Below, piece by piece: positions 8,858-17,911 of a DNA stretch of 64,000 bases. The notes beneath the pieces are model-generated. The model searched no databases. It saw only the letters and a program-made list of their open reading frames with translations, and was not told the origin of the DNA. Position numbers and translations under genes: made by a program. The DNA comes from Exiguobacterium oxidotolerans JCM 12280. GTDB taxonomy: Bacteria; Bacillota; Bacilli; Exiguobacteriales; Exiguobacteriaceae. Location: contig NZ_JNIS01000001.1 of assembly GCF_000702625.1 (NCBI RefSeq), positions 2,856,001-2,920,000 on the forward strand. Direction: 5' to 3'. How positions within the stretch are numbered: the first letter of the stretch is position 1; every line of letters begins with the position of its first letter.

Positions 8858-11850
8858 CCTTACGGGCGTTCGGCCCGTTCGCAGAAGAACAGACGATTGA
8901 TTTCACGGCACTCGCCGGACGGACGATGTTCGTCATTTCCGGTAATACGGGAGCCGGCAAAACGACGATTTTTGATGCCTTGACGTTTGCCCTTTACGGG
9001 GAGACGTCAGGCGGCGAACGGGAGATGACGGATTTACGGAGTCATTTCGCGCGCCCGGATGTCAAAACGGAAGTCGAACTGGAATTTTTACTGAAAGGTG
9101 AACGCTATCGTGTGATTCGCCAACCGAGCCAACCGCATCCCGTCAATAAAACGGACTATGCGCACGAGGCAGAACTGGCACGGTTCGACGGGACGGCGTG
9201 GCAACCGCTCGCCATTAAAATTCCCGAAGTCAAGCAACGGGTGCAAAGTCTGTTGCAGCTTGACCATAAACAGTTTTCGCAAATTTTGCTGTTGCCGCAA
9301 AATAAATTCCGGGAGCTATTGATGGCGGAGTCAAAAGACAAACTGCAAATCCTGAAGCAATTGTTCAAGACGGAGCAGTACGGTGAGTTCCAGCAACGCT
9401 TGCACCGGAAAGCACTCGATCTTGCAGCCGCAATCAAGGAGACAAAAACGAAACAGCTCGCAAAACTGGAGGAATTGCCATTAGAAGTCGATTGGGTCAA
9501 TCAAAACGAGACGACGATCCGGAGCGTGACGGATGAATTGCTAGCGTCGCTCGATGAAACGATCACTGCCGCAAAAACAGTCGAACAGCAGGCACGTCAA
9601 GACGTCAATCAGGTCAGTGAACGCTTCCGCCAGGCGGAACAACTCGAACATGCCTTCGTCGAACATGAACGGCTGTCGCGACTCGAGCAAGAACTCGCCG
9701 TGACGTTACCCGACATCACGCGACAAGCGAACCGGTATGAGATTGCGACACGTGCCGCGGCCATCACGGGACGATACGATGCCTTCTTGTCAGAGCAACA
9801 GACGGTCGTCCGCCTCGAGACGGCGCAAACACAATTGACGACAGAACTGACGACGTTGCAAGGACGTCTCGACCAAATCACCGGACAAGCGGAACAGTTA
9901 GCGAGTCGCGAACAAGAAATCCGCGACGGAGCCCGACGGATCGACCAAATCGAGACGGAATTGAAGCAACTGCGCGAACAGGAACACCTGCAACAAAAAC
10001 AAAAAAAATTGGCGGGGGACGTCGCACGCCTGAACCCGCAAGCATTGCTGACAGAGCGTGAGACCAAACGTGCCGAACGGACCCGCATCCAAGCAGAACT
10101 TGCGGCACTGGCTGACGTCTCGGACACGCAACTGACGTTACAAGAACGGCGCTTCAGTCTTCAGACTCTCGAACAAAAGCGGCTCGAATGGCAACGGAGT
10201 GAAACGGAACGCGAACAATTGATTGAACGCGGGACCCGTGTCCGGAAAGAGAAGGAAGCGGCGGAAACGGCCTATGCGGAAGGACGGCGCAAAGAACGGA
10301 TGCAACTCGCGTCCGAGCTTGCTGAACATCTGCACGATGGGGAAGCGTGTCCCGTTTGCGGGAGCCGTGAGCACCCGGAACCAGCGGTGAAGACACAACT
10401 GGATGACGTCGAAGCATTGCATCAGCTGTACTTAAAAGCGCAGACGGCCCATCAGGAATTACAGGCGACGTATCGGACGCTTGCGGAGCGGAAGCAACAA
10501 CTCGAACGCGATATCATGACACTCGGGCAAGAACAGACGCTGCCGACAGAACTCGATTTGATTCGTTCAGAAATCAACCGTCTCGTCGCAGCAGAAGCCG
10601 AACAAAAACAGCAACAAGACAAAAAACGTCAGCTCGAACAACGCTTGCGGACGCTCGAAACAGAACTCGAGACACTGACAAGTCAAATCGATCAGCAACT
10701 CGCGTCACAAGGAAAACTTGAACTTGAGCTTGCCCGACTCGAGGCATTGCTGACGAAAGCAGGCGGGCCGTCGGCGTCGAAAACAGTTCTCGAACAGGAA
10801 CAACAGACACTGCAGGCGAAACAGACACAATATGAAACCGACCGAGCGACGGTCGATCAACAAAAAAATCAACTCAATCGGGAAGTCGCAGAACGACAGG
10901 GACGCCTTCAAAACATTACTGAAGAGGCGACGACGCATGCGGCAGCGCGGACGCAGGCGAAGGCTGACTTGGAACAGGCCTTGTCGGAAGAGCATTTTGA
11001 GACATTAGAACAGTTCGAACAGGCCCGTTTGTCCCGGCAGGAGATGCAACAACTCGCAGCAATGCTTGAAGCGGATCGTGTCAAGCGCCAGGAAGTTGCG
11101 ACAGGACTCGAACGCTTGAAGCAACAAATCAATGCCGCAGCGCGACCGGATCTTGCGCAGTTACGGACGCTCGTCGAAACAGCGGAAGGACGCTTGGCGG
11201 AAGCAATAGACCAACGTGTCGGTGCCGAGAAGGAACACATCCATGTCAAACAGCTGATTGATGCCTGGGCGACGCTCCAACAAACGATTGAAGTCGAGGA
11301 CGCCCGGTACGGGATCATCGGGGAGCTGGCACGGGTCGGCGTCGGTGAAAATGCGCAACGGATGACGTTCGAAACCTACGTCCAGACGGCGTACTTCGAT
11401 GAAATTCTCCAGGCGGCAAACCGCCACCTAACGGAGATGACATCAGGTCGCTTCCAGCTTGAACGGAAGACGGAAGCCGGGAAAGGTCTAAAGAAATACG
11501 GACTCGACCTGAATGTCTTTGATGCCTATACGTCACAAACGCGGCATGTCAAAACATTGTCCGGGGGCGAAAGCTTTAAAGCGTCGCTTGCGCTGGCGCT
11601 TGGTCTGTCGGAAGTCGTCCAAGAAGCGAGTGGCGGCGTTTCCCTTGAGACGATGTTCATCGATGAAGGATTCGGAACACTCGACCCCGAGTCGCTCGAA
11701 CAAGCGATCGAGACGTTACTGTCGATTCAAGCGAGCGGACGGATGGTCGGGATCATCAGCCACGTCCAGGAACTGAAGTCACGGGTCGATGCCAAAATCG
11801 AAGTCACGCAAGGAAAAACAGGCTCGACGATACAGCTTGTCGTTGAATAA
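8839..11850 (+). CDS. sbcC: Exonuclease subunit SbcC (Rad50-like ATPase)
   Basis: A 1003-residue SMC-like ATPase partner of SbcD. The Walker A loop GNTGAGKTT is at residues 35-43. Long Gln/Glu/Leu-rich coiled coils flank a zinc-hook CPVC at residues 504-507, exactly mid-protein. The ABC signature LSGGESF starts near residue 907 and Walker B (MFIDEGFGTLD) near 938. Two molecules dimerise through the zinc hook and open or close the SbcD nuclease on ATP binding. The start overlaps the end of sbcD. Confidence 0.95.
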   Translation: MRPERLTLRAFGPFAEEQTIDFTALAGRTMFVISGNTGAGKTTIFDALTFALYGETSGGEREMTDLRSHFARPDVKTEVELEFLLKGERYRVIRQPSQPHPVNKTDYAHEAELARFDGTAWQPLAIKIPEVKQRVQSLLQLDHKQFSQILLLPQNKFRELLMAESKDKLQILKQLFKTEQYGEFQQRLHRKALDLAAAIKETKTKQLAKLEELPLEVDWVNQNETTIRSVTDELLASLDETITAAKTVEQQARQDVNQVSERFRQAEQLEHAFVEHERLSRLEQELAVTLPDITRQANRYEIATRAAAITGRYDAFLSEQQTVVRLETAQTQLTTELTTLQGRLDQITGQAEQLASREQEIRDGARRIDQIETELKQLREQEHLQQKQKKLAGDVARLNPQALLTERETKRAERTRIQAELAALADVSDTQLTLQERRFSLQTLEQKRLEWQRSETEREQLIERGTRVRKEKEAAETAYAEGRRKERMQLASELAEHLHDGEACPVCGSREHPEPAVKTQLDDVEALHQLYLKAQTAHQELQATYRTLAERKQQLERDIMTLGQEQTLPTELDLIRSEINRLVAAEAEQKQQQDKKRQLEQRLRTLETELETLTSQIDQQLASQGKLELELARLEALLTKAGGPSASKTVLEQEQQTLQAKQTQYETDRATVDQQKNQLNREVAERQGRLQNITEEATTHAAARTQAKADLEQALSEEHFETLEQFEQARLSRQEMQQLAAMLEADRVKRQEVATGLERLKQQINAAARPDLAQLRTLVETAEGRLAEAIDQRVGAEKEHIHVKQLIDAWATLQQTIEVEDARYGIIGELARVGVGENAQRMTFETYVQTAYFDEILQAANRHLTEMTSGRFQLERKTEAGKGLKKYGLDLNVFDAYTSQTRHVKTLSGGESFKASLALALGLSEVVQEASGGVSLETMFIDEGFGTLDPESLEQAIETLLSIQASGRMVGIISHVQELKSRVDAKIEVTQGKTGSTIQLVVE

Positions 11851-11862
11851 GGAGTGAGACAA

Positions 11863-12654
11863 ATGGAAGTCAATCAAATGGTAACGAAGTCGGATTTAAT
11901 CCGCGACCTGAAACAGCTCGGGGTCGAACCGGGGATGAAAGTGTTCGTGCACAGTGCGATGAAACAGATCGGCTGGGTTCCGGGCGGGGCACAAACTGTC
12001 ATCGAAGCCGTCCAGGAAGTCGTCACCGAGACAGGCTTGATCATGATGGCGACACAAAGTACCGATAACTCGGACCCGAAAAACTGGAGTCGTCCTGCCG
12101 TACCGGAAGAGTGGTGGGAGACGGTCCGTCAAGAAATGCCGGCGTATGATAAACGGAAGACGCCGACGCGGAGCGTCGGCAAAGTGCCGGAATTGTTCCG
12201 GACGTTTCCGGACGTCGAGCGCAGCGACCACCCGATGTGGTCGGTCGCAGCCTGGGGGAAAGATGCGGCCGAGTTCGTCGCGGACCACACGCTCGAGAAC
12301 GGATTCGGTCCCGGCTCACCGATTGAACGGTTCATCGAGGCGGACGGTCAGATTCTACATATCGGCTCACCGTGGGATTCGACGACGGTCTGGCATTATG
12401 CCGAATACGGGATTGAGCGTCCGGACATCGAGAGCGGGTGTAAAATCAAACAAGGCGATGACGAAGTATTCGTTCACTATTGGCACCGCTTGATTGATAG
12501 TGACCCATTCGGTCCGATTGGCGAAGGGTTCACGGACGAATCGTTCGTCACGAGCGGAAAAATCGGGGGTGCGACATCACACCTCGTCTCCACTAAGGAA
12601 TCGATTCCCGTCGTCATGTTCCAGCTGAGTGCTTTAAATAGCTGGTTAAGCTGA
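11863..12654 (+). CDS. AAC(3)-family N-acetyltransferase (YokD-like)
   Basis: A 263-residue member of the antibiotic N-acetyltransferase (AAC(3)) fold. Family landmarks are VFVHSAMKQIGWVPGG near the N-terminus, TPTRSVGKVPELFRTFP, RSDHPMWSVAAWG and ILHIGSPWDSTT. Members acetylate the 3-amino group of aminoglycosides, but chromosomal Bacillus homologues such as YokD often have unknown or weak activity, so a resistance role is only possible. ATG 11863 follows AAGGAGTGAG; an in-frame GTG at 11854 lies inside that ribosome site. It begins 12 bases after sbcC and is probably co-transcribed with sbcDC. Confidence 0.82.
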   Translation: MEVNQMVTKSDLIRDLKQLGVEPGMKVFVHSAMKQIGWVPGGAQTVIEAVQEVVTETGLIMMATQSTDNSDPKNWSRPAVPEEWWETVRQEMPAYDKRKTPTRSVGKVPELFRTFPDVERSDHPMWSVAAWGKDAAEFVADHTLENGFGPGSPIERFIEADGQILHIGSPWDSTTVWHYAEYGIERPDIESGCKIKQGDDEVFVHYWHRLIDSDPFGPIGEGFTDESFVTSGKIGGATSHLVSTKESIPVVMFQLSALNSWLS

Positions 12655-12713
12655 AACTTTTTCAGGAACGATTCGTAATAAGACACAGAGAAATTAAAAG
12701 GAGTGAAAGCAAG

Positions 12714-13451
12714 ATGGCAACACGATTTAAAGTAAACCCAGCGCTGCGCCGTGGTTTTGAGACGGCACGGGCTGGTGAACGACCGATGACGAAAGCAGGG
12801 ACGATGAGTAAGATTTTCCTGCTGCTAGCCTTCGTCACGGCAGCTGCCGGAGGAACGTGGTTCTTTTTAGCAGCGAATCCACAATTTTTATTCCCAGCCT
12901 TGATTGGCGGGGTCGTCCTCGGCTTGATTTTTGCACTGATCATCACCTTTAAACCACGGACTGCTCCGGTACTTTCACCGGTCTACGCAATTGTCGAAGG
13001 GGTCGCGGTCGGTGCGATTTCACTGATGTTTGAAAGCATGTATCCAGGGTTAGTCGGTAAGGCGGTCCTCGCGACCTTCGTCGTCTCGTTTGCGATGTGG
13101 TTCGTCTATACGACCGGGATGATTAAAGTGACGCAACGGTTCCGTTCTGCTGTCACGGCAGCAATCCTGTCGATTCTTGTTTTGTATGGCGTCAACTTGT
13201 TGCTCGCCTTGTTCGGTGTCGACCTTCCGTTCATGACAGGCAGCTCGCCACTCGCGATCGGGATTCAGTTCGTCATCGTCATCGTCGCCTCGCTGTCACT
13301 CGTGATGGACTTCGATTTCATCTCGCGCCAAGTCGAGGCACGGGCACCGAAGTCGATGGAATGGGTCGCCGCATTCGGATTGATCGTGACGATCATCTGG
13401 TTGTACATCGAAATGCTTGATCTGTTGTATCGTCTGGCAGCGCGAGATTGA
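12714..13451 (+). CDS. Bax inhibitor-1/YccA family membrane protein
   Basis: A 245-residue protein with a short basic N-terminus (about 25 residues, NPALRRGFE) and seven hydrophobic segments. The C-terminal VMDFDFISRQVE and WLYIEMLDLLYRL segments are typical of the BI-1/YccA (TMBIM) family. Bacterial relatives such as B. subtilis YetJ form pH-sensitive calcium leaks; YccA of E. coli modulates FtsH. Which applies here is unknown. The ATG follows AAAAGGAGTG. A clear terminator follows. Confidence 0.82.
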   Translation: MATRFKVNPALRRGFETARAGERPMTKAGTMSKIFLLLAFVTAAAGGTWFFLAANPQFLFPALIGGVVLGLIFALIITFKPRTAPVLSPVYAIVEGVAVGAISLMFESMYPGLVGKAVLATFVVSFAMWFVYTTGMIKVTQRFRSAVTAAILSILVLYGVNLLLALFGVDLPFMTGSSPLAIGIQFVIVIVASLSLVMDFDFISRQVEARAPKSMEWVAAFGLIVTIIWLYIEMLDLLYRLAARD

Positions 13452-13463
13452 TGCGTAGTTGAG

Positions 13464-13502
13464 AAATCGTTTCCGCTTTTTAGCGGAAATGATTCTTTTT
13501 TT
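13464..13502 (+). terminator. Terminator after the BI-1-like gene
   Basis: Arms AATCGTTTCCGCT (13464-13476) and AGCGGAAATGATT (13481-13493), then T7. Confidence 0.88.
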
Positions 13503-13525
13503 ATTAAGTACCTTGCATTATAGAG

Positions 13526-13544
13526 TACATTGTTTTACATTGTA
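13526..13544 (+). promoter_or_regulatory. Tandem TACATTG repeats ahead of padR (candidate operator)
   Basis: TACATTG occurs twice exactly one helical turn apart (13526-13532 and 13536-13542); the second copy is also part of the palindrome TACATTGTA. The site lies 22 bases before the padR start, where PadR-family repressors usually act on their own gene. Confidence 0.45.
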
Positions 13545-13565
13545 TATAAGAGGTGGTGGGAGAAG

Positions 13566-13910
13566 ATGGAAATTGATAAAGAGCTGTTAAAAGGACATAT
13601 CGACACCTTGATTTTGGCGTTACTGGTCGACAAGGACCGGTACGGGTATGAAATCGCAAAAGAAGTGCGGGAAAAAAGCGCGGATGCGTTTGAGTTAAAA
13701 GAAGGAACGCTTTACCTGTCACTGAAGCGACTGGAAAAGAAGGCGGCCGTCATCTCGTACTGGAGTGATGAAGCGGCTGGCGGTGCACGCCGCAAGTATT
13801 ACCATCTGACGGACGAGGGACGGGCGTTACTGAGGACGAAACGGCAGGAATGGCAGGTCGTCAAACGATTGATGGATCAATTTTTAGGAGGGGACCCCGA
13901 TGATAGATGA
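13566..13910 (+). CDS. PadR family transcriptional regulator
   Basis: A 114-residue winged-helix repressor of the short PadR type. The N-terminal part (LLKGHIDTLILALL, YGYEIAKEV) and the wing (KEGTLYLSLKRLEKK, RKYYHLTDEG) follow the family closely. These repressors respond to small molecules or envelope stress and control neighbouring membrane proteins. ATG 13566 follows AGGTGGTGGGAG. It overlaps the next gene by 11 bases and heads a five-gene operon ending in an ABC ATPase. Confidence 0.9.
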   Translation: MEIDKELLKGHIDTLILALLVDKDRYGYEIAKEVREKSADAFELKEGTLYLSLKRLEKKAAVISYWSDEAAGGARRKYYHLTDEGRALLRTKRQEWQVVKRLMDQFLGGDPDDR

Positions 13911-14655
13911 GTATGTAAATCAGCTCTACCGCTCGGCTGATCCGGATTTGCCGGAAACGAAGGAACTGAAAGATGAAACGCGGCAACACCTGGAAGAAAC
14001 CGTTTCTGAGTTGATATCAGATGGGTATGCGCAACAATTAGCGATGAAGATAGCGATCGAGCGCTTTGGTGGCGAAGAACAGTCGCAGGCGTTGATTCAA
14101 GAATTGCAACTGGTGCAGAAGCTATTCGCAAAACGGATTTTACGTGCCGGGATTGTTGTATTGGTGTTGAGCCTGATGTTTGGTTTCAGTGGTTTCATCG
14201 TCCGGAGTACATCGGCTATTTCGGAAAGCGGTATTCGACACCAACTAGGGGAAGAATGGAAGGCAACTGATTCCGCTCCGCTGAAGACAGTTGTCGAAGA
14301 AGAGTGGATGGTCACGGCAGCCCGGATATACAGTACGTCGACTGAAGGCGAGCGATTGACACTTGAACAAAGCTATGGAAAAAGCGTCCCCGCTGTTTTT
14401 CAACCGTTCATGTCATCACCTCTTAGCGGTGCACCGGACGAAGGGTGGGAAGTCGAATTTGATGAGATTGATACGGTCGTCATCGGTTTAGCCCTTGCAT
14501 TACTCGGATTATCGGCGGCACATGTCTTGTTTGCAATCTGGATCATCATTCAGCGGCACCGGACGGATCGGCTATCGCGAACGACGACCGTCTTGTCGAT
14601 CGTGATTCCTGCCCTCAGCATCTTGTTGTATTTCGTCACAAAAAAACGACCATAA
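13900..14655 (+). CDS. HAAS-type membrane protein (PadR-associated)
   Basis: A 251-residue protein. Residues 1 to about 75 form a helical domain (YVNQLYRSADP, MKIAIERFGGEE) like the HAAS/DUF1700 modules that follow padR genes and sense or transmit envelope signals. Three hydrophobic segments lie near residues 83-105, 190-212 and 225-245, with an extracytoplasmic stretch between the first two. The start overlaps padR by 11 bases. Probably works with PadR and the downstream transporter; its exact role is unknown. Confidence 0.65.
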   Translation: MIDEYVNQLYRSADPDLPETKELKDETRQHLEETVSELISDGYAQQLAMKIAIERFGGEEQSQALIQELQLVQKLFAKRILRAGIVVLVLSLMFGFSGFIVRSTSAISESGIRHQLGEEWKATDSAPLKTVVEEEWMVTAARIYSTSTEGERLTLEQSYGKSVPAVFQPFMSSPLSGAPDEGWEVEFDEIDTVVIGLALALLGLSAAHVLFAIWIIIQRHRTDRLSRTTTVLSIVIPALSILLYFVTKKRP

Positions 14656-14673
14656 CCAAAGGAGGAGAAGCCG

Positions 14674-15432
14674 TTGCAATCGATTATCTGGACAGAATTA
14701 AAACGAAGCATGACACGTCGGACGTTATGTCTGGCTTTGCTGCTCCCGCTGATTATCCTGTTACAGTTTAACCAGGTTCGGACCGGATACGTATTCTTGA
14801 CGTGGCAGGGGGTGTTCGAAGAATCTGCCGGAACGATTATCGCCGTCGCGTTTCCGTTAATCTGTTGTGTGCTGTACCTGCCAACGGTCGCCCGTGAAAT
14901 CGATCATCAGTTCATCCGGTACGCGCGGACCCGTGTTTCGCTAACGGACTATCTCATTGCCAAAGGAGTCGTCAACGCCTTGATCACGTTTATCGTCTTT
15001 TTTGTGACGATGCTCGGCTGGATGCTGTTTTTACGGTACATAGAGCCGAGCTTGAACTGGATGACATATGAACAGGGTCCGGAATCATTGACGACGTTCA
15101 CCCAAGCCTTCACGACGGATGGGATGTATATGATCGCTTATGCGGGATGGATCGGACTCAATGCGATGGTATATGCGACAATTGCGTACTTGTTGTTGGT
15201 GTTGTCCGGGAAATTATTTCTGGCAGTCGGTCTTCCGTTTTTGTTTTATCACCTGTTGAACTTTGCGACCGGTTTGCTCAGTGTCCCGCAATTTTCGCCC
15301 GTCAGCACGATTTTCCCGTTTAACATTATCGCGATGCCGTTGTGGACGATATTTGTTCCGTTCAGTGTCCTGGGATTGATGTTGCTCGGACTGATGATCA
15401 CGGGGATGAAGCGGACGGAGTGGGAACTGTGA
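14674..15432 (+). CDS. ABC-2-like membrane permease component
   Basis: A 252-residue protein with six hydrophobic segments, basic N-terminus (LKRSMTRRTL), and the general look of a poorly conserved ABC-2 permease. The TTG start follows GGAGGAGAAG at good spacing. It lies in the PadR operon upstream of a second large membrane protein and an ABC ATPase, which supports a transporter role. The substrate is unknown. Its stop overlaps the GTG of the next gene. Confidence 0.6.
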   Translation: MQSIIWTELKRSMTRRTLCLALLLPLIILLQFNQVRTGYVFLTWQGVFEESAGTIIAVAFPLICCVLYLPTVAREIDHQFIRYARTRVSLTDYLIAKGVVNALITFIVFFVTMLGWMLFLRYIEPSLNWMTYEQGPESLTTFTQAFTTDGMYMIAYAGWIGLNAMVYATIAYLLLVLSGKLFLAVGLPFLFYHLLNFATGLLSVPQFSPVSTIFPFNIIAMPLWTIFVPFSVLGLMLLGLMITGMKRTEWEL

Positions 15433-16844
15433 GCCGGATCGTCTATGCGGTTTGTTGGCTTCAAGTGACGCTTTTTGCGGGTATCTGGATGTATCAAGAT
15501 CAACAGGAAGCGCTTAGTAAAGGAATCGAATTTAATCAATGGGATTTAATGACGGCAGTGACGATGAATACCTATTTGTTGATGTACGATATTTTGTTGC
15601 TTGTTCTCCTGTTATCGATTGTTCTAATACAAAGGGACTTAACGGATTTCCGGTTGATCCGCTTCCCGAATACACGGAGTGCGTTGATACATAGTACCGG
15701 ACGGTTCGCTAAATCGTGGGGAATGGGGTTATTAGTGTATGCGATTGTCGGATACCTGTTTGCACTGCAGGCACCGGCTGAAACGAATTGGAGTCTTGCG
15801 GCACGGGCCGGACAGGTATTTTATATCCCAAAAGACTCGGTGTTTTTGAACATTTCGCCGCTGCTTGCCCATTGTCTGCAACTTGGATTTTTATTTGTCG
15901 GCGGTTTGCTGATTCATTTATTACTGGGTTTTTTCTACCTGTGGACGAAGCAGCGGAAACTCTTGTACCTGCTTTCGGGCCTGCTGTTTCTCGGGACAGG
16001 GCTTGCCTTTAAAATCGGACTTCCGAGCCTATTTTTCCTGTTGTCGTTAGCCGCATTGCTTGCGCATCAGGCGTATGAATTTTGGATAGGTTGCGTTTTT
16101 GTCCTGGGCATCGGATTTTTACTTCTTGACCGGCCGATTCGTTTGCCGAAAAGCGGCGGCGCATCCGCTCTCTACCTAGTTTGTTGTGTATTAATTTTCT
16201 TGATGCAGCCATCGGGACAAACGTATGGTGATTACTTACTGACCGTATTCAGCGGCGTTCGGTCTGATGGTTTCACGCTGCAGGCATATTTGAATCATGC
16301 CGTCTTATTTTTTGGCTATACATACCTATTGACGCAACGATATGAACGAGATGTCATCGACCAAGGACTCTATCATATCATCCGGCATCGGTCATTGAAT
16401 CGATGGTTTTCCAAACAAGTGGCTTGGCTTCTTGTGACGGCAACGGGGACAGTCATCGGTCTTGTCAGTTTGGCGACACTGTTCGCAGTTTGGAATGACG
16501 TGGTGTGGACGACACAGGTAAACAGTTTGTCGGTCAATCTTTCAACGATTCTCTATCACACAATCGTCAACGGGACGCTCCAACTCATCGTGTACGGATT
16601 GATTCTGTTTTTGGTCTTGTACTGGACGCGCGAAGCCGTTCAAGGGATTTACTGGATCGGAGGAGGGATGGTGGCACTGTTACCACTCGTTCAAAACGAC
16701 TGGATTCCGATTGGACGAAACGGAACGGTTCAGTTGCTCGACCATTCCGCTTACACGATCAGCCTCCAACTAGTTGGAGCAAGCCTCTTCGTTTATATCG
16801 TCATCCAGTTCGTGTTCAAAAAACACGTCCGGACAAATCATTAA
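15429..16844 (+). CDS. Large hypothetical membrane protein of the PadR operon
   Basis: A 471-residue polytopic protein with about twelve hydrophobic segments and no recognisable motif. The start is taken as GTG 15429, overlapping the previous stop (GTGA); an upstream in-frame start would lie deep inside the preceding gene. Position between one permease-like gene and the ABC ATPase suggests it is the second membrane half of the same exporter, much like two-permease bacitracin or YtrB-type systems, though sequence alone does not prove this. Confidence 0.55.
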   Translation: MSRIVYAVCWLQVTLFAGIWMYQDQQEALSKGIEFNQWDLMTAVTMNTYLLMYDILLLVLLLSIVLIQRDLTDFRLIRFPNTRSALIHSTGRFAKSWGMGLLVYAIVGYLFALQAPAETNWSLAARAGQVFYIPKDSVFLNISPLLAHCLQLGFLFVGGLLIHLLLGFFYLWTKQRKLLYLLSGLLFLGTGLAFKIGLPSLFFLLSLAALLAHQAYEFWIGCVFVLGIGFLLLDRPIRLPKSGGASALYLVCCVLIFLMQPSGQTYGDYLLTVFSGVRSDGFTLQAYLNHAVLFFGYTYLLTQRYERDVIDQGLYHIIRHRSLNRWFSKQVAWLLVTATGTVIGLVSLATLFAVWNDVVWTTQVNSLSVNLSTILYHTIVNGTLQLIVYGLILFLVLYWTREAVQGIYWIGGGMVALLPLVQNDWIPIGRNGTVQLLDHSAYTISLQLVGASLFVYIVIQFVFKKHVRTNH

Positions 16845-16857
16845 GGAGGAAAATACG

Positions 16858-17493
16858 ATGATTACATTAACGAATGTCAGTAAACAATATAAAGGATATG
16901 AATTATTTCACGACCTGAACGCCTCGTTCGAAACGGGGAAGATTTACGGCATTACCGGTATCAACGGGTCCGGCAAATCGGTTTTATTCAAGATGCTGTG
17001 CGGGTTTGTCTTTCCTGACGCTGGAACGATTGCAGTCGACGGACAAATCTTGACGGGGAAACACCGTTTTCCGAAAGACTTCGGCATCTTGATCGAACGA
17101 CCGGGTTACATCGGTCAACTGGACGGATTCACGAATTTAAAGGAACTCGCCCGGATTCAAAATAAAATTGATGATGCGGCAATCCGTCGGGCGATGGAAC
17201 AAGTCGGACTGGCACCGAATTTGGCGCAAAAGGTTAAACATTATTCGCTCGGGATGAAACAAAAACTTGGAATCGCGCAAGCCATCATGGAAAACCAACA
17301 GGTCTTGTTACTCGATGAGCCGTTTAACGCACTCGATGCAGAAAGTGTCGAGCGAATTCGGGCAATGCTGATCCAGTATAAAAATGACGGTCGAACGATT
17401 TTCTTGACGAGCCATCATCAACAAGACATCGATTTGTTATGTGACGAAGTCTATCAGATACATGATGCAAAGTTGAAAAAAGTAAATCAATAA
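16858..17493 (+). CDS. ABC transporter ATP-binding protein
   Basis: A 211-residue ATPase. Walker A is GINGSGKS, the signature motif is the degenerate YSLGMKQKLG, Walker B is VLLLDEPF, and the switch histidine is in LTSHHQQD. The short length and single domain fit an ABC-2 type exporter ATPase. ATG 16858 follows AAGGAGGAAAA; an in-frame start at 16774 lies inside the upstream gene. It closes the operon that starts with padR. Confidence 0.88.
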   Translation: MITLTNVSKQYKGYELFHDLNASFETGKIYGITGINGSGKSVLFKMLCGFVFPDAGTIAVDGQILTGKHRFPKDFGILIERPGYIGQLDGFTNLKELARIQNKIDDAAIRRAMEQVGLAPNLAQKVKHYSLGMKQKLGIAQAIMENQQVLLLDEPFNALDAESVERIRAMLIQYKNDGRTIFLTSHHQQDIDLLCDEVYQIHDAKLKKVNQ

Positions 17494-17498
17494 TCAGA

Positions 17499-17526
17499 TT
17501 GTCGTTTTTGGATATTTTTGTAATAA
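17499..17526 (+). promoter_or_regulatory. Promoter of a small membrane protein gene
   Basis: TTGTCG, 16 bases, TAATAA, directly after the ABC ATPase stop. Confidence 0.4.
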
Positions 17527-17591
17527 TGGACGAGTTGAAAAAAATAATCGCTAATGCGCTTGACCGACAAATCGAAGAAGGGAAGAATGAC

Positions 17592-17807
17592 ATGGATTTA
17601 ATCTTCATGATGAAGGAACGGCTCGGTCTGTTTGCATTTTTATTCGCATTCCTGCTCCTGAACGCCCTGCTCCTCGTGGCAATTTGGAAAGTAAAAGTTC
17701 AGCTGCCAAAACCGTTGTTGGTTCTGTTGACGATGTGTTGTACGTTGTTCATCTTTGCGACGATTGGTTTCATCGTCAGCACGTTATCATTTGGATATAA
17801 TTCATAA
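17592..17807 (+). CDS. Small hypothetical membrane protein
   Basis: A 71-residue protein with two hydrophobic segments and the polar end FGYNS. I do not recognise it. ATG 17592 is chosen because GAAGGGAAG precedes it and a likely promoter overlaps the earlier in-frame ATG at 17526; with that earlier start the protein would have 93 residues and an amphipathic N-terminal helix. It may be an orphan or a late member of the PadR operon. Confidence 0.5.
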   Translation: MDLIFMMKERLGLFAFLFAFLLLNALLLVAIWKVKVQLPKPLLVLLTMCCTLFIFATIGFIVSTLSFGYNS

Positions 17808-17865
17808 TGATGTTTAAATTATGACAATAATTGAAGTAAAGCAAATAATTTATCAATCGAATTAA

Positions 17866-17911
17866 ACAGGCAAACTTTCCACTCACTTAGGGAAGGTTTG
17901 CCTGTCTTTTT
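17866..17911. terminator. Convergent bidirectional terminator
   Basis: Arms ACAGGCAAACTTTCC (17866-17880) and GGAAGGTTTGCCTGT (17891-17905), with T-rich tracts on both strands. It separates the small membrane gene from the converging gene on the minus strand. Confidence 0.85.

Noticed and set aside
9609-10127. A 172-codon antisense ORF inside sbcC
   Set aside because: It is Ser/Cys/Arg-rich, as expected for the complement of coiled-coil codons, and has no ribosome site.
11863-12654. AAC(3)-like gene as a recently acquired resistance gene
   Set aside because: No mobile element or composition change is visible, and the gene is tightly placed behind sbcC.
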